Assembly (NCBI GenBank): GCA_937907425.1
Contig: CALCIE010000029.1
Span: forward strand, 1 to 64,000
DNA length: 64,000 nucleotides
Reading direction: 5' to 3'
From: ZC4RG42 sp003242425
Lineage (GTDB): Bacteria > Pseudomonadota > Gammaproteobacteria > Burkholderiales > SG8-39
Positions 55,012-62,948 of this stretch are shown piece by piece; position 1 is the first letter of the stretch; each line of letters begins with the position of its first letter. Below the pieces are notes generated by a model that saw only the letters and a program-made list of their open reading frames with translations, made no database searches and was not told the origin of the DNA. The position numbers and the translations under genes were made by a program.

Positions 55012-56178
55012 CGATTGATACGTTCTCTTTGCACCGCGCTGGCTGCGGCGAGCCTGGCATTGTCCTGTGCCCCCATGCCGCCTGCAACCCAGCCGCCTGC
55101 CCAACCGGCGCCGGTGGTCGCGCCCGAAACGCCCGCACCGCCGGTCGAAGCGCCCGCCGCGCCGGCGGAACCCGCACCCGGCAGCGCGGCCGAGCCGGCA
55201 CCCGCGCCCGAGGTGGCGCGCCGGGCGCCCTTCATGGCGCTGCTGCTGCCGCTCGAATCGCCGGATTTCCGCAACGCGGCGGACGCTTTCCTGCGTGGGG
55301 TCGAAGCCGCGGCGTTGCAGCAGCCCGCGACGCTGCCGATCGAAATTCACGCCACCGACGCCAGCCCCGAGCGCATTCTCGAAACCTACACCTCGGTACT
55401 GCAGCAAGGCGCGGCGGTGGTGATCGGTCCGATGACGCGCAACGGCGTCTCCGCCATCGCAACCAGCGGCCTGGTGATGGTGCCCACCCTGACGCTCAAT
55501 CAGCCGGAGGGCGATCAGCCGCTGCCGCCGGGACTGTATGCGTTCGGCTTGTCGGTGGAGGACGAGGCGCGCGTGCTGGCGCGGCGCGCGTACCAGGCGG
55601 GCGTCCGCCGCATCGGACTGATCGGCACGCCGGCGCCGCTGTCGCGCCGAACGCGGGCGGCTTTTCTCGATACCTGGCAGCAGTTGGGCGGCCAGGCGGT
55701 GGCGATGCTGGACGCCGATCCGCAGGGCGATCTCGCAGCCCTGCGCGCGGGGCTGTCGGAACTGACGCTCGATGCCGTGTTCCTCGCCGCGCCCTATCGC
55801 GAAGCGCGTCTCATCCGGCCTTATCTGCCGGCACAGACGCCCGTCTACGCCACTTCGCAGATCCATATGTTGCCGTCCGACACCCTCGGCATGGTGGACC
55901 TGAACGGCGTGCGCTTCATCGACATGCCCTGGCTGCTGTCGGACGAGCATCCGAGCGTCGCCGTCTACCCGCGGCCGGCGGACCTGAGCGGCGGCGTGCT
56001 GCGCTTCTACGCGCTCGGGGTCGATGCCTATCGCATCGCCGCCCAATTGGCGCAAGGCCGCCGGCAGTTCGAGCTGGAAGGGCTGACCGGCGACCTTTCC
56101 ATCCGCCCGGACGGCACGGTGGAGCGGCGCCCCCGCCTGGCGGTGTTCCAGGACGGCGCCGCGCGGCTGCTCGAGTGA
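54988..56178 (+). CDS. lpoA: LpoA-type penicillin-binding-protein activator lipoprotein, short form
   Basis: 396 residues. A lipoprotein signal (LAAASLALSC, Cys near 27) is followed by a Pro/Ala-rich linker of about 50 residues and a periplasmic-binding-protein-like domain (APFMALLLPLESPDFRNAADAFLRG to the end). This is the C-terminal half of E. coli LpoA; the N-terminal TPR half is absent, as in many betaproteobacteria. It would stimulate PBP1A from the outer membrane. The start is uncertain: GTG at 54988, TTG at 54991 or GTG at 55000 are all possible behind GGAG. The stop overlaps the yraN GTG. Confidence 0.85.
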   Translation: MLFRVPAHRLIRSLCTALAAASLALSCAPMPPATQPPAQPAPVVAPETPAPPVEAPAAPAEPAPGSAAEPAPAPEVARRAPFMALLLPLESPDFRNAADAFLRGVEAAALQQPATLPIEIHATDASPERILETYTSVLQQGAAVVIGPMTRNGVSAIATSGLVMVPTLTLNQPEGDQPLPPGLYAFGLSVEDEARVLARRAYQAGVRRIGLIGTPAPLSRRTRAAFLDTWQQLGGQAVAMLDADPQGDLAALRAGLSELTLDAVFLAAPYREARLIRPYLPAQTPVYATSQIHMLPSDTLGMVDLNGVRFIDMPWLLSDEHPSVAVYPRPADLSGGVLRFYALGVDAYRIAAQLAQGRRQFELEGLTGDLSIRPDGTVERRPRLAVFQDGAARLLE

Positions 56179-56522
56179 GACGCCGGCTCGACGGGCAGGC
56201 CGCCGAAGCTCTGGCGGCCGAATGGCTCGCGTCGCGCGGGCTGCGCATCGTCGAACGCAACTATCGCTGCCGCGCCGGCGAAATCGACCTCATCGCCGAG
56301 GACGGCGCCGCCCTGGTATTCGTCGAAGTGCGCCTGCGCCGCTCCGCGGCCTACGGCGGCGCGGCGGCGAGCGTGGATCACGCCAAGCGCCAGCGGCTGA
56401 TCCGCGCCGCGCAGCACTATCTCATGGGACAGGCGGACCGTCCCTGCCGTTTCGACGTGATCCTGCTCGACGCGCTGGACGAGCGGCGCGTCGAATGGCT
56501 GCGCGACGCCTTCGGCGCCTGA
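56175..56522 (+). CDS. yraN: UPF0102 YraN endonuclease-like protein
   Basis: 115 residues from a GTG that overlaps the lpoA stop (GTGA). The family core is LASRGLRIVERNYRCRAGEI with DLIAEDGAALVFVEVRLR, an E/D-x-E-x-R variation of the restriction-endonuclease-like metal site, followed by KRQRLIRAAQHYL. The function in the cell is not established. It is translated with lpoA and followed by diaA after 67 bp. Confidence 0.93.
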   Translation: MRRRLDGQAAEALAAEWLASRGLRIVERNYRCRAGEIDLIAEDGAALVFVEVRLRRSAAYGGAAASVDHAKRQRLIRAAQHYLMGQADRPCRFDVILLDALDERRVEWLRDAFGA

Positions 56523-56589
56523 GGCCATGGCGCCCGAGACACGTGGAGTAGAATTGACCGCCTCGCCATTTCCGTTGCCGCTCAGCCCG

Positions 56590-57180
56590 ATGGACCTCGC
56601 CGAACGCATCCGCCAACAGTTCAACGACAGCGCCCAGACCAAACTCGATGCCGTCGACGTGCTTGCCGCACCCATCGCGCAGGCGATCGAGGCCATGGTC
56701 AAATGTCTGCTCAGCAACGGCAAGATTCTTGCCTGCGGCAACGGCGGCTCGGCGGCCGACGCGCAGCACTTCTCCGCCGAGCTGCTGAACCGCTTCGAGC
56801 GCGAGCGCCCCGGCCTGGCGGCGATCGCGCTCACCACCGACACCTCGACGCTGACGTCCATTGCCAACGATTACGATTACAACCAGGTGTTCTCGAAGCA
56901 GGTGCTGGCGCTCGGTCAGCCCAACGACGTGCTGCTCGCCATTTCGACCAGCGGCAATTCCCCCAACGTCGTGGCGGCGATCCATGCCGCGCACGACCGC
57001 GACATGCGGGTGGTGGCGCTGACCGGTAAGGGCGGCGGGGAAATGGCGAAGTGGCTCACGCCGAACGACGTGCACATCTGCGTGCCGCACCAGCGCACCG
57101 CCCGCATCCAGGAAGTGCACCTGCTGACCCTGCACTGTCTCTGCGACGGGATCGACTGTCTACTTTTGGGAACGGAGTGA
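56590..57180 (+). CDS. diaA: DiaA/GmhA-family SIS-domain protein
   Basis: 196 residues from MDLAERIRQQFNDSAQ. One SIS domain with ACGNGGSAADAQHFSAELLNRFE near residue 50 and ISTSGNSPNV near 118. The fold is shared by DnaA-initiator-associating protein DiaA and sedoheptulose-7-phosphate isomerase GmhA. Gene order (between yraN and dolP) says DiaA. The same protein could also serve as GmhA for LPS heptose, since waaF and rfaE2 are present and no other candidate is in the window. Confidence 0.88.
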   Translation: MDLAERIRQQFNDSAQTKLDAVDVLAAPIAQAIEAMVKCLLSNGKILACGNGGSAADAQHFSAELLNRFERERPGLAAIALTTDTSTLTSIANDYDYNQVFSKQVLALGQPNDVLLAISTSGNSPNVVAAIHAAHDRDMRVVALTGKGGGEMAKWLTPNDVHICVPHQRTARIQEVHLLTLHCLCDGIDCLLLGTE

Positions 57181-57184
57181 ACGC

Positions 57185-57772
57185 ATGAACCGACGTCTCG
57201 CAGCCGCCATCGCTTTGCTGTGCACAGCCGTGCTCACCGCGGGATGCTTCCCGCTGCTCGTAGGCGGCACCGCGGGCGGTGCGGTGGTCGTCGCCGACCG
57301 GCGTCCCGCGGACATCATGGCCACCGACGAGCGCATCGAATGGACGCTGTCGCGGGAAATCCAAAAACGCCTGGGCGACAAGGCCCACGTCAACGTCACC
57401 AGTTACAACCGCCAGGTGCTGCTTACCGGCGAAGTCACCACCGCCGAAGGCAAGGCGATCATCGACGACATCGCCTCGCGCACCCACGACGTCCGCAAGG
57501 TCTACAACGAGGTGCAGATCGGCATTCCCAGCTCGCTTCAGAGCCGTTCGCGCGACACCTACATCACCAGCCAGGTCAAGGCGCGCATGATGAACCAGGA
57601 CAAGTTCAATCCGCTGCACGTCAAGGTGGTGACTGAAGCGCGCACCGTCTATCTGATGGGCCTGGTCACGACGGCCGAAGCCGACGCCGCCACCGAACTC
57701 GCGCGCACCACCAGCGGCGTGGAACGCGTGGTGCGGCTGTTCGAATACGTCCAGCTGCAGCCGTCCAAATGA
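57185..57772 (+). CDS. dolP: DolP/YraP-type lipoprotein with two BON domains
   Basis: 195 residues. Lipoprotein signal MNRRLAAAIALLCTAVLTAGC (Cys21). Two BON domains follow (about 48-115 and 122-190), each with the family end GxV-x-A type glycine (VLLTGEVTTAEGKA and VYLMGLVTTAEADA). E. coli DolP sits at the inner leaflet of the outer membrane and supports BAM and envelope integrity. It starts 4 bp after diaA, closing the lpoA-yraN-diaA-dolP operon. Confidence 0.93.
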   Translation: MNRRLAAAIALLCTAVLTAGCFPLLVGGTAGGAVVVADRRPADIMATDERIEWTLSREIQKRLGDKAHVNVTSYNRQVLLTGEVTTAEGKAIIDDIASRTHDVRKVYNEVQIGIPSSLQSRSRDTYITSQVKARMMNQDKFNPLHVKVVTEARTVYLMGLVTTAEADAATELARTTSGVERVVRLFEYVQLQPSK

Positions 57773-57775
57773 AAC

Positions 57776-57803
57776 GGGCCGGGCCGGCCGCGCGGCCCGC
57801 CCG
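57776..57803. terminator. GC hairpin between convergent dolP and GGDEF-EAL genes
   Basis: GGGCCGGGCC and GGCCCGCCC arms around a short GC loop fill the 32-base gap between two convergent genes. A likely bidirectional stop, without a long T-run. Confidence 0.4.
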
Positions 57804-57804
57804 G

Positions 57805-60477
57805 TCATCCTTCTTGCCCTTCCGCGCCGACCGCGGACGCGCTGCGCAACATCGACGACGCATAGCGCGCGGCGAAGGCCTCGGCGGCGAGCGCCGGACT
57901 GAAGAGATTGCCCTGCGCGTAGTCGCAGCCGCAGTCCTGCAGAAAACGGCGCTGCGCCTCGGTCTCCACCCCTTCGGCCGTCACCTTCATCCGCAGGCTG
58001 TGCGCCATGGCGATGACCGCGCGCGTGATCGCGGCGGCGTCGCCGTCGTCGGGCAGATCGCGCACGAACACGCGGTCGATCTTGACGCAGTCGAAGGGAA
58101 AGCGCTTGAGGTACCACAGGCTCGAATAGCCGGTGCCGAAATCGTCGAGCGCGAGCTGCACGCCCATGAGCTTCAGCGCCCGCAGAACCGCCGCGGCATG
58201 GCCCGGATTGACGAACATCAGCCGTTCGGTGATCTCGAATTCCAGCCATCCCGGATCGATACGCGTCTCGGCGATGATCTGCGCCACATGGGCGAGCAGA
58301 TCCTCGCGCAGGAACTGGCGCGGCGAGAGATTCACCGCCACGCGCAGCGGCCCCAGGCCGGCCGCCCGCCAGGCCTGTACCTGCTGACAGGCCTCGCGCA
58401 GCACCCAGCGGCCGAGCGTGTCGATCATGCCGCTGTCCTCGGCCACCGGAATGAAAACCGCCGGTTCGATGCTGCAGCCGTCGGGCTGCTGCCAGCGCGC
58501 CAGGGCCTCGACCCCGACGATGCGGCCGCTCGCCAGGTCCACCATCGGCTGATAATGCAGCGCGAGTTCGCCCCGCTCCAGCGCGCGGCGCAGCTTGGAT
58601 TCCAGTGCCAGCCGTTCATAGGCCTGGACGTTCATCTGCGCCGAATAGAACTGGAAGGCATTCTTGCCCTGCTCCTTGGCGCGGTTCATCGCCGTGTCGG
58701 CGGCGCGCAGCAGCGCGTCGGCGTCGTCCGCGTCCTGCGGAAATAGGCTGATGCCAACGCAGGCCGTCAGGTGATACTCCTGCCCGGCGATGAGGTAGGG
58801 TTGCGCCACCGCGTCCAGCAGCGCACGCGCGAAGACCGAAACCTCGCCCGCCGCTTCGAAGGACTCCAGCAGCACTGCGAACTCGTCGCCGCTCAGGCGG
58901 GCCACGATGTCGCTCACGCCGCTCACGCGCGTGAGCCGCTCGGCCACCTCGCACAGCACCCGGTCGCCGATGACGTGACCGAAGCTGTCGTTGATGTTCT
59001 TGAAGCGGTCCAGTTCCAGCGACAGGACCGCGAGCGGACGCTCGAAGCGCCGCGCACGCGCCAGCGCCTGCTGCAGACGCTGCTGGAACAGCACCCGGTT
59101 GGGCAGGCCGCAGAGCGAGTCGTAATGCGAGAGGCGATGGATGCGCTGCTCGGCATCGAAGCGATCGGTGACGTCGCGGCCGATGCCGCGATAGCCCTTG
59201 AAGCGCCCGGCGTCGTCGAATACCGGCTCGCCGCTGATGCTGTGGTAGCGCCACTGCCCGGCGGCGTTGCGGCGCCTGTAGACCAGGTCGCGGAAAGGCT
59301 GCTGCGTGGCGAGGCTGTGCCGCAGCGCCGCCCAACCCGATTCCAGGCACTCGACGCCTTCGAGTTCCCAATACGCCCGGCCGAGATCGCGCTCGGGCGC
59401 GAAGCCCGTGCGCTCCAGCGCGCGGCCCGAGAGCCGCGTCAGGCGCAAGCACTCGTCCTGCTCCCAGTACCAGTCGGACGACCATTCGAGCAGACTGCGG
59501 AAGCGCGTCTCGCTGCGCCGGGCTTCCTGTTCGGACGCCAGTCGCGCAAGGACGGCCGCCGCCGCCAGGGCGAACAGCGACAGCAACCGGATACCGTCCT
59601 GCTCCGGCACCGACGCACCCCATACGGCGATCACGCCGATCAGCCGGTCGCGGTCCGCAAGCGGCACGGCCAGCGCGGCATGCGCATCCGCCTGTATGCG
59701 CCCCGCCTGCGCGGCGCGCATCGCCAACGCCTCGACCGCGTGCGGCTCGGCGCGACTTGCGTGGGCGAGCACCAGCCGCCCTTCCGCGCTCTGCAACCGG
59801 ACGGCGCAACCGTCGCCGTGCAGCAGGCGCTGCGCGGCATCGGCGATGCAGCGCAAGGCGCCGCCGGTCTCGTCCTGCTGCGCGAGTTCGCGCATGCAGT
59901 CGTGGAGTGCTTCGAGCTCCTGCCCGTGGCGCCGCACCCGCTCTTCGGCCAGCTTGAGCGCGTCGATGTCGGTGGCGGCGCCGATCATCCGCAGCGCGCG
60001 GCCGTATTCGTCGCGCTCGACGATGCGGCCCCGGGCCACGATCCAGCGCCAGCCCCCGTCCTCGGCGCGCACACGGAATTCGCATTCGAAACGTTCCGTT
60101 TCGCCCTTGAACGCCTGTATCAGTCCGGCGCGATAACGCGCGGCATCGTCCGGATGCACCAGTGCGCCGAAGGCCGGCGCGCTCGTCACCGTCTCCGTCG
60201 GCGGCCCGCCCAGCATTTCGCGCCAGCGCGCGCTCAGGTAGACGGCGCCGCTGGCAATGTCCCAGCTGAAGGCGGCCACCCGGGCCGCATCCAGCACCGG
60301 CTCCTGGGGGAGCGTGGCTTGGCCGCTGACGCGCAGCGCATGCTGCGACTCGTCCAACCGCGCGAGCCGTGACTGCAACTCGGCCAGCGCGTGGCGGTAG
60401 TAATGCAGCGCCGCATCGGCGTGGGATGTCGCCGTGCAGGGCGTTCGCACGGTATCGATTTCGAAAGGCTTCGGCAT
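57805..60477 (-). CDS. PAS-GAF-PAS-GGDEF-EAL cyclic-di-GMP protein
   Basis: 890 residues, no membrane segment. PAS domain at about 65-175 (with ECEFRVRAEDGGWRWIVARG), GAF at about 190-315, second PAS at about 325-445, GGDEF at about 450-615 and EAL at 625-870. The diguanylate cyclase signature is SGDEF (529-533) instead of GGDEF, and no RxxD inhibitory site precedes it. The phosphodiesterase half looks complete: EAL at 657-659, NLSPRQF, EITERLM, DDFGTGYSSL, VKIDR, AEGVET and QGNLFSPAL. It is therefore probably a c-di-GMP phosphodiesterase with cytoplasmic signal input; cyclase activity is possible. A short open frame lies just upstream. Confidence 0.92.
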   Translation of the reverse strand: MPKPFEIDTVRTPCTATSHADAALHYYRHALAELQSRLARLDESQHALRVSGQATLPQEPVLDAARVAAFSWDIASGAVYLSARWREMLGGPPTETVTSAPAFGALVHPDDAARYRAGLIQAFKGETERFECEFRVRAEDGGWRWIVARGRIVERDEYGRALRMIGAATDIDALKLAEERVRRHGQELEALHDCMRELAQQDETGGALRCIADAAQRLLHGDGCAVRLQSAEGRLVLAHASRAEPHAVEALAMRAAQAGRIQADAHAALAVPLADRDRLIGVIAVWGASVPEQDGIRLLSLFALAAAAVLARLASEQEARRSETRFRSLLEWSSDWYWEQDECLRLTRLSGRALERTGFAPERDLGRAYWELEGVECLESGWAALRHSLATQQPFRDLVYRRRNAAGQWRYHSISGEPVFDDAGRFKGYRGIGRDVTDRFDAEQRIHRLSHYDSLCGLPNRVLFQQRLQQALARARRFERPLAVLSLELDRFKNINDSFGHVIGDRVLCEVAERLTRVSGVSDIVARLSGDEFAVLLESFEAAGEVSVFARALLDAVAQPYLIAGQEYHLTACVGISLFPQDADDADALLRAADTAMNRAKEQGKNAFQFYSAQMNVQAYERLALESKLRRALERGELALHYQPMVDLASGRIVGVEALARWQQPDGCSIEPAVFIPVAEDSGMIDTLGRWVLREACQQVQAWRAAGLGPLRVAVNLSPRQFLREDLLAHVAQIIAETRIDPGWLEFEITERLMFVNPGHAAAVLRALKLMGVQLALDDFGTGYSSLWYLKRFPFDCVKIDRVFVRDLPDDGDAAAITRAVIAMAHSLRMKVTAEGVETEAQRRFLQDCGCDYAQGNLFSPALAAEAFAARYASSMLRSASAVGAEGQEG

Positions 60478-60490
60478 CGGTCGCCCGCGT

Positions 60491-60589
60491 TCAGTGGGCG
60501 ACCATGGAAGACGGATCGCGCCCGCTCAGACCGAAGTCCGGCAGACGAAGCTGTCGCGGCGCATGACGCAGCTGCGGTAATGATTGCAC
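60491..60589 (-). CDS. Possible 32-residue leader ORF before the GGDEF-EAL gene
   Basis: A GTG codon behind a strong AGAGGAG ribosome site opens a 32-codon frame (MQSLPQLRHAPRQLRLPDFG...) that stops 13 bp before the ATG of the GGDEF-EAL gene. That ATG has a poor ribosome site of its own, so translation could be coupled. No homologue is recognised and it may be chance. Confidence 0.3.
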   Translation of the reverse strand: MQSLPQLRHAPRQLRLPDFGLSGRDPSSMVAH

Positions 60590-60904
60590 GCTGGCTCCTC
60601 TTTTCTTGGATGTGTTGTGGTCTCGAGGCCCGCGCAAGGCCCTCCCCTTCCCGGACTTGTTGCGCGCCCTCGTCCAGCGACCGCCAGCCGCTCCTTCCTC
60701 CCCATCACTACGCCTTTATTATTTGTTTTGTGAGCAATGGCTTAGGCGCAGTCCTTGAGACGGAATCCTAACCGTGCATGATACGAAGAGGCAAGCTTCC
60801 CTGCGCGGAACCGGTCGTCTGGCGGACGGCCCGGCCGGCCCCGGACACGCTGTCCGTTCCAGACGACGGGAACGCCGTCTGCTTGACAGCTCCGGAGGCT
60901 CGCT
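60590..60904. other. Divergent control region of the GGDEF-EAL and MerR genes
   Basis: 315 bases without a convincing gene. The MerR leader contains a perfect 9-bp inverted repeat, GTCGTCTGG (60814-60822) and CCAGACGAC (60859-60867), which may be an operator or an RNA stem. A CCGGAGG ribosome site stands before the MerR ATG. The AT-rich patch at 60715-60735 is the best place for promoters, but I see no clean -35/-10 pair. Confidence 0.4.
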
Positions 60905-61858
60905 ATGAACAAATCCGAAACGACTGCGCAACAAACTCAAGCCACGCGCTGGCGCTTATCGATCGGCGCAGTGGAACGCGATACGGGGCTATCCAAGGAC
61001 ACGCTGCGCGTATGGGAGAAGCGCTACGGTTTTCCCAAGCCGGAGCGCGACAAGTTCGGCGAACGCGTCTATCCGCAGGAGCAGGTGGAGAAGCTGCGGC
61101 TGCTCAAGCGGCTGATCGATCGCGGCTACCGGCCCGGCAAGCTGGTCTCGCGCAGCATCGAGGAACTGCTGGAACTGGTGAGTCCGCAACGGCCGGCGGC
61201 GACCGCGCAACCCGCGTCGCCTGCGCAGCCCTTCGCGGCATTCAACACCCAGGACGTGGCCGAAATCCGCGAACAGTTGCGCGAGCGGCTCTCGCGCGAA
61301 GGCTTGCGCGATTTCGTGCTGGGTACGGTTTCGGAGCTGCATCAGCAGTTGAGCGACGCGTGGATGCGCGGACAGCTCGCGCTCTACGAGGAACGGCTGT
61401 ACAGCGAAGCGCTGTGCAGCACGCTCCACGGGGGACTGGGCGCGCTGCCGCTGCAGAACCGCAACCCGCGCGTGCTGCTCGGCACCTTCCCCAACGAAGC
61501 GCGCATCCTGGGGCTGCTGATGATGGAATGCCTGCTCAGCGTCGAAGGCGCGACCTGCATCTCCCTCGGCGCGCAGACGCCGGTGGTGGACATCATGCTC
61601 GCCGCGCGGGCCCAGCAGGCCGACGTGGTGGGGCTTTATTTCAGCGCCGCCTATCCCATGACACAGGCACTGGAAGGGCTCAGCGCCTTGCGCGAACAGT
61701 TGCCGGAACAGACGCAGATCTGGGTCGGCAGCGCCAATCCGGCGATCATGCGCCGCGCGCCGGGCGACATCCTGACCCTGCCGAAGTTCGACATGCTGGC
61801 TGAGGCCGTCGCAAGCTGGCGGCAAAGCCACAGTGTCGGCTCGCTTTCCACCCACTAG
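60905..61858 (+). CDS. MerR-family regulator with a degenerate B12-binding-like domain
   Basis: 317 residues. The N-terminal MerR winged helix (about 18-90, SIGAVERDTGLSKDTLRVWE then KRYGFPKPERD) is of the CarH/LitR/MlrA type. Residues about 115-195 form the helical cap and 200-310 the cobalamin-type Rossmann domain (RVLLGTFPNEARILGLLMM, then GATCISLGAQTPVVDIMLAA). The B12 hallmarks are missing: the D-x-H-x-x-G histidine is replaced (NEARILG), and the W-x9-E-H of the cap reads WMRGQLALYEER. It should therefore not hold adenosylcobalamin as a light sensor does. Targets and signal are unknown. Confidence 0.88.
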   Translation: MNKSETTAQQTQATRWRLSIGAVERDTGLSKDTLRVWEKRYGFPKPERDKFGERVYPQEQVEKLRLLKRLIDRGYRPGKLVSRSIEELLELVSPQRPAATAQPASPAQPFAAFNTQDVAEIREQLRERLSREGLRDFVLGTVSELHQQLSDAWMRGQLALYEERLYSEALCSTLHGGLGALPLQNRNPRVLLGTFPNEARILGLLMMECLLSVEGATCISLGAQTPVVDIMLAARAQQADVVGLYFSAAYPMTQALEGLSALREQLPEQTQIWVGSANPAIMRRAPGDILTLPKFDMLAEAVASWRQSHSVGSLSTH

Positions 61859-62058
61859 CGCCGCCTGCGGCCGGACATCGGGCGCCGGAGCCGGCAAAGC
61901 TGCTACACTGCGCCCCTCTTCAACTGCGCGGCGGCGCCGCGCGCCGATGTCCGACTGATGTTCCGTTCCGCACGCTTCGAATCGCCCGAGTGCGAGAAAA
62001 CGGCGGGCACCCGATCGCCGCACGCGGCGGCGGGCCGTCCTGCAGCAGACCGCAAACG

Positions 62059-62559
62059 ATGAACAGCTATCCGCGCCCCGCGTTCGAATCCAAGTTCTGC
62101 GCCCCGGAGGAACTGCCGGCGCGTCTTGCGACGCTCGCCAGACCGCTGGTGTTCACCAACGGCGTATTCGACATCCTGCACCGGGGCCATGTGACTTATC
62201 TCGCGCAGGCACGCGCGCTCGGGGCGAGCCTGGTGGTGTCGCTCAACAGCGACGCTTCGGTGAAGCGCCTGGGCAAGGGCGCGGGCCGGCCGATCAATCC
62301 GCTCGCCGACCGCATGGCGGTCATCGCGGCCCTGCAAAGCGTGGATCTGGTGACCTGGTTCGAGGACGACACGCCGCTTGCGCTCATCCTCGCCTGCAGG
62401 CCGGAGGTGCTCGTCAAAGGCGGCGACTGGAAGCTCGAGGACATCGTCGGCGCAGCCGAGGTGCGGAGCTGGGGCGGCACGGTGCACGCCATTCCTTTCG
62501 AGCACGAACGCTCCACCACTGCGCTCCTCGAGCGCATCCGCCGCAGCGCGAAGCCTTAG
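62059..62559 (+). CDS. rfaE2: D-glycero-beta-D-manno-heptose 1-phosphate adenylyltransferase
   Basis: 166 residues from MNSYPRPAFESKF. The nucleotidyltransferase motif is FTNGVFDILHRGHVTYL (HxGH), followed by SLNSDASVKRLGKG and GRPINPLADRMAVIAAL and the late HERSTTALLERI. It makes ADP-heptose for LPS. The kinase half of bifunctional HldE is absent, so this is the split RfaE2/HldC type, with the kinase gene elsewhere. It overlaps the convergent SPOR gene by 4 nt. Confidence 0.94.
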   Translation: MNSYPRPAFESKFCAPEELPARLATLARPLVFTNGVFDILHRGHVTYLAQARALGASLVVSLNSDASVKRLGKGAGRPINPLADRMAVIAALQSVDLVTWFEDDTPLALILACRPEVLVKGGDWKLEDIVGAAEVRSWGGTVHAIPFEHERSTTALLERIRRSAKP

Positions 62560-62948
62560 CCGGCCGGGGGACAGGCACGCAACGGCGCGCCGCCCAGAGC
62601 CTCGCGGATTTCCTCGACCTCGGCCCGCGTCGCCGCGGAGAGCTGGCGCAACTGCACGTACACCGCGTCGCCTTCCTGGCGCTCGCTGATGGCGGGGGCC
62701 GGCCGCAGGGCGGAGAAGCTCTCTCTCGCGCGTGCAGCATCGGCGGCGGCCAGCGGCCCGATTTCCAGACATGCGCCGGCTCCCGGTTGCAGGGCCGCCA
62801 CTTCCTGGGGGCTCATCAGCCGGATGCGCTCCGGCCGGACCTGTTGGGCAAGCGCCTTGGATTCGTCGCGGGTGCGCTGCGCGTCGTAATCGAGCCAGGC
62901 GAGCAGAGCGACGTTCGCCAGCAGCAGCATCAGCACGACGATCCGCAT
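62556..62948 (-). CDS. SPOR-domain-like membrane-anchored protein
   Basis: 130 residues from MRIVVLMLLLANVALLAWLD, behind AAGGAG. One N-terminal membrane helix is followed by a short charged stretch and a C-terminal region (CLEIGPLAAADAARARESFS ... YVQLRQLSAATRAEVEEIRE) with the SPOR pattern of a Cys- and Gly-containing first strand. SPOR domains bind denuded peptidoglycan at division sites. It overlaps coaX by 19 nt and so belongs to the birA-coaX operon. Confidence 0.75.
   Translation of the reverse strand: MRIVVLMLLLANVALLAWLDYDAQRTRDESKALAQQVRPERIRLMSPQEVAALQPGAGACLEIGPLAAADAARARESFSALRPAPAISERQEGDAVYVQLRQLSAATRAEVEEIREALGGAPLRACPPAG

Noticed and set aside
54966..56522. A 518-codon single frame that would fuse an unknown protein to YraN
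   Set aside because: The first 400 codons are lpoA read out of frame; YraN starts at the GTG at 56175, overlapping the lpoA stop.
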